Positions 54,901-64,000 of a stretch of DNA of 64,000 bases are shown one piece after another. The notes below the pieces were generated by a model that was given only the letters and a program-made list of their open reading frames with translations, did not search any database and was not told where the DNA came from. The stretch comes from Anodontia alba. Taxonomy: Eukaryota > Mollusca > Bivalvia > Lucinida > Lucinidae. The position numbers and the translations under genes are program-made. Location: positions 17,539,691 to 17,603,690 of the forward strand of contig OZ024830.1 in the NCBI GenBank assembly GCA_964016985.1. Reading direction: 5' to 3'. Positions within the stretch are counted from its first letter, which is position 1. Each line of letters starts with the position of its first letter.

Positions 54901-55139
54901 TTTGGCTGATACGTCCTTTTATATGCAGCTGTGTATTAGGGTATATTGGAAACTCAAAGAGATATGCACAGTGTAGCCCAGGTGTAGATTCTTGCCCGTA
55001 GAGTGCATTATCTAGGCACAAAACAACCTGATGATATGCATTGGTCATTTGCTAGCCAATGTAAAGTATGGGTGAAGTTGGTATATGTTGGTCTTCTTTA
55101 CATATTTCCCTGAGCTTAATCTAGTCTTTGTGTCACAAA

Positions 55140-55290
55140 TATCTGCTTTATAGGTCGACAAAGTATGGACCGCGCCATGCGGAAAGCAAAGGCCTATATC
55201 ACCTGCGCATCCGAGCAGTCTGATCAGGGTCTGCGCTGTCCGCACATAGTATCCTTGGTCACTGTAGAATGCATCAATGGAGAGCAATTG
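55140..55290 (+). repeat. MITE family I-related fragment
   Basis: CGCGCCATGCGGAAAGCAAA, CGCATCCGAGCAGTCTGATC and GGGTCTGCGCTGTCCGCACA. 55291-55500 shows nothing recognised; 55500-55640 is A-rich with AATAAT and CAAAAA units. Confidence 0.5.
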
Positions 55291-55886
55291 ATCGATTTAG
55301 ACTGCCCATTCGCGGGATGAATCTGAATTTGTGCATCTTGCGCATGTTTGAAGACCCCACTATAATAGGTCTTAGGCTTTGTTCACACAGCAAAAAATTG
55401 TATACTGGAGTAGATTTGTGTAAGAAATTATGCATGTGTGAATGCAAAAAGTGTTTTATTTTATGTTTTATTTCATATCTTCACGCTAGGTCCAAATGTT
55501 GTATAATGGTTATAATAATAATAATGATAATAATAATAATAATAAAAAAAAACAACAACAAAAAAACAAAAAAACAAAAAAAAAAACAAAAACAAAAAAC
55601 AAAAAACAACAAAAAAACAAAACAAAACAAGAACGCATCGCTTTCACAGACAACCAACGCGTAAACAAAAACACGCGAATAAAGAAACAGAAAGTGAAGT
55701 GGGCAGCTATTGAAGAGATGTGACCAAAATGCTACCATGAGAAGAAGAAAACATGACGCACGAAAACAAGACAAAAATCAAAGCAGGATGTCATATAGTG
55801 GGTTGCCACAATGCTAGAGTACAAATAGGACTTAACATAAAGCCAGTGGCCGCAAATTCTTAAAAAGAACGACCAACACAAGAATC

Positions 55887-56162
55887 CATCACGAAAACAT
55901 GCCTATATAATTTCGACCCCATTAAACCCCACTTTTGTATAGTAAAACTGGGGTTTACAGGGGTATATATTATTTTTCTTATTTCTGCTGAAAACATAGA
56001 TTGTGGTACTCGTTAGAACCGCCTCAACGAGGCGGTTTTAACGAGTACCCACAATCTATATTTTGAGCAGAAATATGAAAAATATCAGAGTTTTTTATCT
56101 GAAAATTTTTAGTTTTTGGAGGTAAAATTTTCTATATATTTGAATAGGCATGTTTTCGTAAC
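55887..56162 (-). repeat. MITE family A copy
   Basis: CATCACGAAAACATGCCTAT to AGGCATGTTTTCGTAACG; hairpin GCCTCAACGAGGC. Confidence 0.92.
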
Positions 56163-56402
56163 GCGCCGCCTGAGACTGGACGAACATTTTGGGAGGCAGC
56201 AATTGTATCGATTGCTGGCATCTAATGTTCTTTTGTCCAATACAACATCAGGAAACGAAACGCTGCCATTAGGAAGGGGTACCATTGTCAGTGACGTATC
56301 ATCAGTGAAGTTAGCGGCGACGCATGGCTTCTACCTCTTTTTCGATACGACAGTAGGATTAGACCCGTCCCCGCTCTTTGTCCGAAATGGAATTTCGGTA
56401 TG
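56163..56402 (+). other. Open unique segment between MITEs, possible relic exon
   Basis: Apart from the MITE-derived start, the frame stays open from 56116 to 56619. The unique part reads QLYRLLASNVLLSNTTSGNE, TLPLGRGTIVSDVSSVKLAA and THGFYLFFDTTVGLDPSPLF. A donor-like site GTATGT follows FVRNGIS at 56401. The composition is protein-like, but the phase (0 at the 3' end) does not fit insertion between CUB4 and CUB5, which need phase 1 on both sides. It may be a relic exon or chance. Confidence 0.2.
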
Positions 56403-56588
56403 TTCAATGCTGCAAATAGGGGTGTGTGTCAAACCAATGGCAAGCAGAGCTGAAAGAGTTTGTCCATGTGAAATTTCGAGGAACATAACGCTTAAATCGT
56501 GTGTGCCTAATCCAATTGTATTTACAGTCAAACATCAATGGCTCGAATATCTTTTTTTATTTTTCAAGACATGGGTAGTTCGAGCCAC

Positions 56589-56853
56589 CATCACGAAAAC
56601 ATGCCTATATAATTTTTGACCCCCTTAAACCCCACTTTTATATAGTAAAACTGGTTTTTACAGGGGTATACATTATTTTTCTTATTTCTGCTCATAAACA
56701 TAGATTGTGGGTACTCCTTAGAACCGCCTCTAACGGGTACCCACAATCTATGTTTTGAGCAGAAATATGAACAATATCAGAGTTTTTATCTGAAATTTTC
56801 AGTTATTGGAGGTGAAATTTTCTATATATTTGCATAGGCGTGTTTTCGTAATG
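56589..56853 (-). repeat. MITE family A copy, centre partly deleted
   Basis: CATCACGAAAACATGCCTAT to AGGCGTGTTTTCGTAATG; the tip of the palindrome is shortened to GCCTCTAACGGG. Confidence 0.9.
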
Positions 56854-57031
56854 CTAAGGGTTACTAAAGTGCCAGGTCAGGAGGCACATGGAGTCAATTA
56901 GAGATGTCTTTTCTGTCTTCTATAAAATAATGATATGTTGAGTGCACTCTTTAGAATAACCTCGATAAGGCGATTCTATATTCATTTCTTTAGCTACCGG
57001 AAGAAATTCCTAGTGACTCAAAAACGAGATC

Positions 57032-57284
57032 AATCACGAAAACACGCCTATGTAGTTTGACCCCTTTTAACCCAACTTTTATACAATAAAACTGTGGGGT
57101 ACAGGGGTAGACATTAATTTTCTTATTTCTGCTCAAAAACATAGATTATTGGTACTCGTCAGAACCGCCTCTCTGAGGCGGTTCTAACGACAGTAATATG
57201 AAAATTATCATTTTTTTATCTGAATTTTTTCATTTTTTGGTGGTTAAATTTTCATTATATTTGAATAGACATTTTTTCATAATG
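57032..57284 (-). repeat. MITE family A copy, diverged
   Basis: CAATCACGAAAACACGCCTA to TAGACATTTTTTCATAATG, with the right palindrome arm partly lost. It ends about 70 bp upstream of the CUB5 exon. Confidence 0.88.
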
Positions 57285-57357
57285 GACTCAGCCGCGTTAA
57301 ACGAGCCAACGTTGTTCGAACATTGAAGTTTTACTGTGTTTGTGTCGATTATTGCAG

Positions 57358-57554
57358 TTGCTGGTGAGGGTTGTGGGGGAATACGGCGTGATACCTCAGG
57401 TTGGTTTAGTCCTGTAGAGACCGGTGAGGAGAGGTATGATCACAATATGGACTGTCAGTGGCTCATACAAGTAGACAGACACCTCAGGGTACACTTGATA
57501 ATTCTTCATGTGGATATACAAGCTAGTGAGACATGTGAATTTGATTTCTTGCAG
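57358..57554 (+). CDS. CUB5, first-half exon
   Basis: Acceptor TCGATTATTGCAG and donor GTGAGT (consensus); 66 codons with the split first codon, phase 1 to phase 0. It reads VAGEGCGGIRRDTSGWFSPV (first cysteine), ETGEERYDHNMDCQWLIQVD (second cysteine), LRVHLIILHVDIQASETCEF (third cysteine) and DFLQ. The loop before YDHNMDC is ETGEE, so it keeps the position and acidity of the DxDxDG stretch of CUB3, CUB4 and CUB6 without the exact spacing. Confidence 0.93.
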
Positions 57555-58715
57555 GTGAGTATACCCCGAAGGCACATGACGTTTATTCTTATGAAAGGTA
57601 TTTTTTTAAAGGTCACTAATTAACATTGCATCACGAGCAGAGTTAAATAAATTCAATAAATTGCACGTTAATAAATTGCCTTTGTTACTTATATTTATAT
57701 CATTTTCCATCTTTTATCTGACGAAAAAATCTTGTTTGAGGGATAAACTTGAAACAAGAAAACTATTACACTCAGTTTTCCTATTAACAGGCGAACAATT
57801 TTAATGACGTCATAACGTCGCTATCATCCATCGTATTGCAGAGAACCATGGTTTATTTTGACTTCACTTAAAGATCATGTGACGTCGCGTGAATCAATCC
57901 ATTCATTAAAGCATGAACGGCATTACGTCCCAATAGTAAACTATAGTTTGTTTTCCTGTAAATGCAATGAATATGTATAGTTATTACATTTTCAGCAGTG
58001 ATTTATTGAGATTTGTTACTGAATTCTTATCTATATATCACCGAATATATTATTTCAATTCGAACGTTTTGAGTCATAATTGCTAGGCGACGTTGTTGAC
58101 GTTGTTGATAACAACAATAACAAGAGTTGAAGTTTTGCGGAAAGTTTGATAAAATCATGGAAATCAGACTGCGATTTTCACGTCCAGTTGGCGTTGATAA
58201 TCCAGTTCTACTTTCGTGACATTGTCTGTATCTGAAGCACAGGATGATTTCAGCATTAAAGTGAAAAGAAGATGGCGACGGATTTTTAAGCTAAACCATG
58301 CCTCTTGAAATTCATGCACTGACCGGAACTATTTTGGTAGGAAATCATAAAGGCTGACTTGGAAAATCCAAAGGTAGAACATGAACGAAAATGTAATAAA
58401 CACTTTATTCGTTTGTTTTTGATCGATTACAGAGAAACAATTCACGCGTGTTCTTTCGAGTAAAAACTCGTTTGCTACTGCTCGCTCGTTTTTTACTCGG
58501 AAGCCTTAGAACACTTGTTAATTATTTCTCCGTAATCAATTCCGATTCAACAAACAAATAAACTCTATATAGCGTAGCATTATCGTTGATGCCCAAATGT
58601 ATCTTGATAGACAGAAAACGAACTAGATAATCAAATCCCATGATAGCCATTGATATGATATGTCAGGCTATCTGATTTCAGGCATATGTGTTGATACAAG
58701 TGAGCAATGTCAGGC
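57555..58715. other. Intron, no recognisable feature
   Basis: AT-rich, with GTTGTTGACGTTGTTGATAA and ACTCGTTTGCTACTGCTCGC / GCGAGCAGTAGC-type short inverted words near 58460-58500. No repeat family of the window and no coding signal. Confidence 0.5.
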
Positions 58716-58940
58716 AACGTACCTTCGGAAATGTGCGCACAGAGAAAATTCAGATCAGTCTGCAAAATTATGCAGTCTAAACAATATTCACTTGGCGCAT
58801 TTTGGGTAGCAAAAGATGCAAAATATCAAAGTTACTTCAAGCAGACAATAAAGACTGATCAGACTGCGCTAATGCGCAGTCTGATTTCTGATTTGAGTCT
58901 ACACTTGGTGCACATGTCAGAAGGTATGTTTTCTCGGTGT
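58716..58940 (-). repeat. MITE family I copy ending 20 bp before a splice acceptor
   Basis: ACGTACCTTCGGAAATGTGC at the left, GTGCACATGTCAGAAGGTAT at the right, GACTGCGCTAATGCGCAGTC palindrome inside. The acceptor of the CUB5 second-half exon follows at 58957. Confidence 0.75.
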
Positions 58941-58957
58941 GGTTTAATAACTTTTAG

Positions 58958-59093
58958 ATATACGATGAGAGATACTGCGGAACTACCCCACCACCCATGA
59001 TTGTATCCGACACCAGTTCCTTGTACGTCATTTTCTTCTCTGATGACAGTATTAATGGAGGAGGCTTCAATGCAACCTACTTTGCACTTGAAG
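58958..59093 (+). CDS. CUB5, second-half exon
   Basis: Acceptor AATAACTTTTAG and donor GTATAG; 45 codons plus one base, phase 0 to phase 1. It reads IYDERYCGTTPPPMIVSDTS (fourth cysteine), SLYVIFFSDDSINGGGFNAT and YFALE. It shares YCGTTPPP, FSDD-INGxGFNATY with the CUB4 exon. Potential N-glycosylation site NAT. The split codon joins to 62791 as GAT. Confidence 0.93.
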
Positions 59094-59289
59094 GTATAGG
59101 TATAGAAAAAATGGCCGCGTCAAACGAAAAAGTTTCTTTGAACATGCGCAAACTAAACAGTTTCAGATAGCTAAGCGCGTACAAAAACTGTCATTACTGC
59201 CTTTCAATTCAGACATTCTGTAGTTCCCAATGATTCTGTAAGCGGACAGTGTATGGATGCGCAGTTTGATCTGGGATTTCACTGTCTGC

Positions 59290-59326
59290 GCCTCTATATA
59301 TTTGAATAGGTGTGTTTTCGTAATGG
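59290..59326 (-). repeat. MITE family A, terminal remnant
   Basis: Only about 37 bp of the AT-rich arm end remain (TATATTTGAATAGGTGTGTT then TTCGTAATG). Confidence 0.8.
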
Positions 59327-59452
59327 CATGAACAGTGTGTACACATTTAGAGTCATGTAGAATAAAACTAGTGAGTGATGTTGATTCTGATCTGAGTTTG
59401 ATAATGTGTATGATCGTCTGTGTGGTTCGCATGTTTACTTTCTCTGTACATA

Positions 59453-59732
59453 CACATTTTGAAAACACGCCTATTCAAATATACTGAAAATTTTACTACC
59501 AAAAATTAAATTTTTCAGGTAAAAATTCTGATATTTTTCATATTTCTGCTCAAAATATAGATTGTGGGTACTCTTTAGAACCGTCTCAGCGAGGCGGTTC
59601 TAACCGAGTACCCTCATTCTATGTTTTTGAGCAGGAATAAGAAAAATATTGTATACTCCTGTAAACCCCAGTTTTACAATATAAAAGTGAGTTTTAAGGG
59701 GGTCAAAATTATATAGTTATGTTTTCGTGATG
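59453..59732 (+). repeat. MITE family A copy
   Basis: The left end has lost part of its terminal repeat (CACATTTTGAAAACACGCCT); the right end is TTATGTTTTCGTGATG. It shares the unusual GTGAGTTTTAAGGGG with the copy at 60551. Confidence 0.9.
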
Positions 59733-60177
59733 AGAAAGGATTCAGAAATTTGGTAGTGTAAAAGTCTACCAGTTTGAAAATACTAGGTCGACATGCGCAT
59801 ACTGGTGGTTTGCTTTGCTCGTTTGCTGGCCGTCGTATGTCATGTGTATGCCGTTTGTACAACGCAATTCTAAATGCAAACCGTTTCACTGACTATTAAT
59901 GTTGACATGAAATATATCCGGGAAATACCACAATCAGGAAGTCAGCGTTCCCCAGGCATCGAAAGCAGGAGGGATGAGAACAAACAATTACTAAACAAAC
60001 GGCACTTAGCGATAGCGTTTGTCATTCTTTGAAAAGTTTAGCACGACATTACGTAAACACACACATGCCTTTATTATGTTGAAAATGGAGCTTTAAGGTA
60101 TTAAATAGATTAAAACAAAGCTTTCCAGTACAAACATTGATAGAAATAACAAACACATTAGAATAAGATTGAAAACA

Positions 60178-60228
60178 GCAGAATTCTGAAACACACACAC
60201 ATACAAAACAGAAAAAACAAAACAACAA

Positions 60229-60260
<32 letters not shown>

Positions 60261-60325
60261 AACAACAACAAAAAACAAACAAAAAAACAAAAACAAAAAA
60301 AAAAACAAACAAAAAACAAACATGT
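60178..60325 (+). repeat. A-rich tract (AAAAC / CAACAA units)
   Basis: More than 100 bp of A with scattered C. The phenylalanine-rich minus-strand frames across it are not proteins. 59733-60177 shows nothing recognised. Confidence 0.9.
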
Positions 60326-60550
60326 TGATGTATGTCTGAGTTCCCTATATATTATAGGTGGAGATGGGGAATAAATTATATAGAAATGATACCTGATGAA
60401 ACTTATGCCATAAAAGGATTCAAAACTACATGTATCAGTAAAGATATCAAGGAAATGCAATAATACGGAAGCACAGCTTTCTAGAGGCAACAAAAGAAAG
60501 AAACATGAGAAATTAATAATGATAAAACACATACAAGACTCGCCAATACG

Positions 60551-60823
60551 CATTACGAAAACAAGCCTATTCAAATATACTGAAAATTTTACCACAAAAA
60601 GAATGAAAATTTTTAAGGTAAAATTCTGATTTTTTTTATATTTCTGCTCAAAACATAGATTGTGGGTGCTCGTTAGAACCGCCTCGGCGAGGCGGTTCTA
60701 ACGAGTACCCACAATCTATGGTTTTGAGCAGAAATAAGAAAAATAATGTATACCCCTGTAAACCCCAGTTTTACTATATAAAAGTGAGTTTTAAGGGGGT
60801 CAAAATTATATAGTTATGTTTTC
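60551..60823 (+). repeat. MITE family A copy with replaced right terminus
   Basis: Left end CATTACGAAAACAAGCCTAT. The right end stops at ATAGTTATGTTTTC, and the expected GTGATG is replaced by TAGAGGCAACAAAAGAAAGA, a duplicate of 60482-60501. Confidence 0.92.
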
Positions 60824-60920
60824 TAGAGGCAACAAAAGAAAGAAACATGAGAAATTAATAATGATAAAACATATGTCCCGTATGAAACCACTGACGCACA
60901 AACAAAAAGATTTGCAACAA

Positions 60921-61140
60921 CATCACGAAAACATGCCTATATAATTTTGACCCCCATAAACCCCAATTTTATATAGTAAAACTGGGGTTTACAGGGGTAT
61001 GCACTATTTTTCTTATTTCTGCTTAAAAACATAGATTGTGTGTACTCGTTAGAACCGCCTCGTCGAATTTTTTATCTGAAAATTTTCACTTTTTGGTGGT
61101 ATAATTTTCAGTATATTTGAATAGGCATGTTTTCGTAATG
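60921..61140 (-). repeat. MITE family A copy, centre deleted
   Basis: CATCACGAAAACATGCCTAT to AGGCATGTTTTCGTAATG; the right arm of the palindrome is missing after GCCTCGTCG. Confidence 0.9.
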
Positions 61141-61934
61141 AAGTAATCATCTCGGAACGACCAGTAGTAAAACTTTTTGCACGGGTGCCTCAAACTCAAA
61201 GCCTCATCCACATTCAGTAGCAGAGAATACTGACCAACAATTAAACACTTCCAATAAATTGGCCTCATCGCAATAGTTTTAGCGGCTTTTTTGTTATTAG
61301 CTGCTTTACAGACATTCAAATACTGTCATTTTATTTCCCCTGATAAGATTCCTGAAACGGAAACTTCATGTGATTTCTGGTTATATCCAGGACCCAGTTG
61401 TTCAAAACTAACATTGTCGTTAGTTAACGATTCGTTAAAATTTACATCAAGTGATACGCAAATATGCTGAGATTTTTTGCTGAAGATATGTGAAAAGCTT
61501 TTGCAGTGCAAAAGCTACTCACATTTTTTTCAGCAAAAATATCAGAATATTGTATATATAATCCGCTAAAACAGTTAACGAAATGACACTTAACGAGCTC
61601 ATTAATCTATCGACGCTTTCAACAACTGGGCCCAGGTGTATTTTCGAGCAGCAAAGTCGGAATGAAACATATAGACATGGAAATATCATTGAAAATGTAA
61701 AGTCACGGAACACAGCCCTCCCAAAACATGTAAAAACAAGAGGCAGGGGAAGATTTTAAGACATGACGCGACAACATAAAACAAAATTATGAAAACAAAG
61801 GATGCCCTGAACAGTTCACGCATGAGCCGCGTAACAAATAAACAGTAAATGTACAGATGAGACATGTGAAGGTCAAAATCAGCCCTCATCATGCAAAATC
61901 TGATAAGGACCTGTGCTGTTAACTTTTTTAAACA
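61141..61934. other. Intron, no recognisable feature
   Basis: Contains inverted AAGCTTTTGCAGTGCAAAAGCT (near 61496) and the complementary words AACTAACATTGTCGTTAGTT. No exon or known repeat family. Confidence 0.45.
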
Positions 61935-62552
<618 letters not shown>

Positions 62553-62631
62553 GTATATACCTTCAAGTTTTACATAAGCCAGCAAAGCCACACAATGTAA
62601 GAAGTACATTTGATATAAACCGATTGACTCA

Positions 62632-62765
62632 GCAGTGTTCCGTAGTTCTGTAAACGGGCTATGAGGGCCAGATCAGACTGTGCATCGGATGCGCAGTCCG
62701 GTCAGGCCCTTACTGCCCGCAAATTGCTTCAAGACCTATTCTCCCGCAGCATGGTTCAGATATTT
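62632..62765 (+). repeat. MITE family I-related fragment
   Basis: GGGCCAGATCAGACTGTGCA, GATGCGCAGTCCGGTCAGGC and TCTCCCGCAGCATGGTTCAG. It ends about 25 bp upstream of the CUB6 exon. Confidence 0.55.
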
Positions 62766-62790
62766 TTTCTTGTCTTTCATTTTTCACCAG

Positions 62791-62993
62791 ATCCCAATGA
62801 AAGCTGTAGGACTGAGTTGAGTGCTGCTTCATCTGGGTATTTAACTCCACCGGATAGCAATGATGATGGACAATATGATTATAACCTTGACTGTTGGTGG
62901 GTCTTTATAGGAGGCGAGTTTCAATCAGTTTACCTGCTCTTACAGAATATAGACATAGAAGAGAAGGAAAATTGTCAGTCTGACAAACTTGAA
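62791..62993 (+). CDS. CUB6, first-half exon
   Basis: Acceptor CATTTTTCACCAG and donor GTAAGT; 68 codons with the split first codon, phase 1 to phase 0. It reads DPNESCRTELSAASSGYLTP (first cysteine, here CR instead of CG), PDSNDDGQYDYNLDCWWVFI (second cysteine followed by WW), SVYLLLQNIDIEEKENCQSD (third cysteine) and KLE. DSNDDG again gives the acidic loop. The second half of this domain must lie beyond the window. Confidence 0.92.
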
Positions 62994-63039
62994 GTAAGTG
63001 GTCTATTCTGACTTCTTATATGAATCATAACGTGAGAAA

Positions 63040-63252
63040 AAGTACCTTCTGACATGTGCACCCAACGAAGACCAGTCTGAGCATCCACGCAGCCTGATCA
63101 GAACCTTCATTGTCCGCATGAAGAAAATTTTCATCCTTGACTGTCCAAAATGTGCAAGTGACGGTTCTGATCATAATGCGCATATTCGCAGGCTGATTTG
63201 ATTCTGCGCTGGGTACACATGTCCGAAGGTACGTTTTCTGACGTTGCGGCTT
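63040..63252 (+). repeat. MITE family I copy, complete
   Basis: AAAAAGTACCTTCTGACATG at the left is answered by ACATGTCCGAAGGTACGTTT at the right. Inside are CCACGCAGCCTGATCAGAAC and TGCGCATATTCGCAGGCTGA. Confidence 0.78.
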
Positions 63253-63436
63253 ATATAACTATGTGACAGGAACTTTGTTGAAAATTATGCTTTAATGACT
63301 AATCATTGCCGCGTGTTCAGTCGTGTTTTTCTATTCGTTGGAAACTACTTTTTATTTAATTTTAAAGCATGATAATTTACAAAAGCAGTTGACAACTAAA
63401 ACGTACTGGTCCTCATTGCGTCCACAGATTATCAAG

Positions 63437-63560
63437 CTTACTGTCTCTAGTTATCTCGAATTCCAAATGTAAAATACTTCGAGATATCCGTACCTCGACA
63501 TATCAGATTTGCAGAATTGAGGAAAAAAATAAATCGAACAACCACATTTATATTCTTAAC
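63437..63560 (+). repeat. MITE family C, truncated copy
   Basis: TCTCTAGTTATCTCGAATTC, GAGATATCCGTACCTCGACA and AAATCGAACAACCACATTTA match the left third of the copy at 54544, then similarity stops. Confidence 0.75.
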
Positions 63561-63592
63561 ATTCATGTTACCCAGGGAAGCAAATATTCCTT

Positions 63593-63704
63593 AATTCACT
63601 GATTCAACAGAATGTCTAGTCCTAGCGCTTAATTCACCTATTCAACAGAATGTCTAGTTCTAGCGCTCAATTCACTGATTCAACAGAATGTCTAGTCCTA
63701 GCGC
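63593..63704 (+). repeat. 38-bp tandem repeat, three copies
   Basis: AATTCACTGATTCAACAGAA TGTCTAGTCCTAGCGC(T/C)T recurs at 63593, 63631 and 63669 with one or two substitutions. 63705-64000 shows nothing recognised. Confidence 0.9.
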
Positions 63705-64000
63705 AAGACTGGTACACCGGAGATTCATTTGGTGGCAAGGATTTGACAAATAAGTAACGACTTGAGTTTGACTTGATAATGTCAGGGAAATAAATCCCTG
63801 ACGGACTCTATTACAAACAACCATTCCACTACAAATATCATGATAGATCAATGTAAGAGAGATAACTCTATATTACCCAAAAGTAATAGTTACAAGTCTG
63901 AAGCCACCAAGTTGGCCGCACTAGCCCACAAAAACCGGCCAACCTCAGGCGAACCAGTCGCACGATAGGAAAAATATTTGAACAAAACTGCTTTTACGTG

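Noticed and set aside
55269..55480. Cysteine-rich start (CKKLCMCECKKCFILCF) considered as a small secreted peptide
   Set aside because: It overlaps a family I-related repeat and runs into an A-rich tract; no signal peptide or splice context.

Overview
The window is animal genomic DNA, most probably from a bivalve mollusc. It is AT-rich, with long introns, consensus GT-AG splice sites and no operon structure, and it is densely filled with transposons, MITEs and minisatellites. The bivalve assignment is an inference. It rests on the repeat types (a permuted Penelope-like retroelement, LINEs ending in a C2H2 finger, and repeats ending in AGGGCCATGATGGCCCT) and on the style of the CUB gene. No species marker was seen.

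The one host gene that can be supported runs on the + strand across almost the whole window. Ten exons (7765-7924, 20204-20421, 26195-26351, 31675-31868, 42928-43078, 47489-47676, 53924-54050, 57358-57554, 58958-59093, 62791-62993) join in frame into 577 codons. They encode four complete and two half CUB domains in tandem. Every CUB domain is split by a phase-0 intron just after its third cysteine. Neighbouring domains are separated by phase-1 introns. Both ends of the gene lie outside the window. Several of these exons have no ATG and can only be found by splice sites and domain pattern.

The introns hold nearly everything else. 8.3-11.7 kb: a degenerate LINE (minus). 12.8-15.4 kb: two 3' fragments of a Penelope-like element (PLE), one inserted inside a MITE. 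15.7-16.1 kb: a hAT-type MITE with an 8-bp target duplication. 17.05-19.1 kb: a second type of LINE, split by a MITE, with a 3' fragment of the same family at 28.0-28.6 kb. 33.6-39.3 kb: a decayed PLE (minus) with its GIY-YIG-like endonuclease upstream of the reverse transcriptase, interrupted at 36188-38589 by a Helitron-like element carrying about 13 copies of a roughly 143-bp repeat. 45.2-46.2 kb: a mariner transposase pseudogene. 48.5-50.3 kb: a roughly 95-bp minisatellite. 61.9-62.55 kb: a 42-bp minisatellite containing a (TA)n tract.

One palindromic MITE family (here family A, about 280 bp, 20-bp terminal repeats, strong central hairpin) occurs about 21 times and is concentrated at 18-24 kb and 51-61 kb.

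The most noteworthy observations are: the precise insertion of the Helitron-like element into the PLE coding region; a tandemly duplicated half-CUB exon with an in-frame stop right behind the functional copy (43083-43218); a DxDxDG acidic loop before the second cysteine of several CUB domains; and a motif shared between hairpin MITEs and the 48.5-50.3 kb minisatellite.
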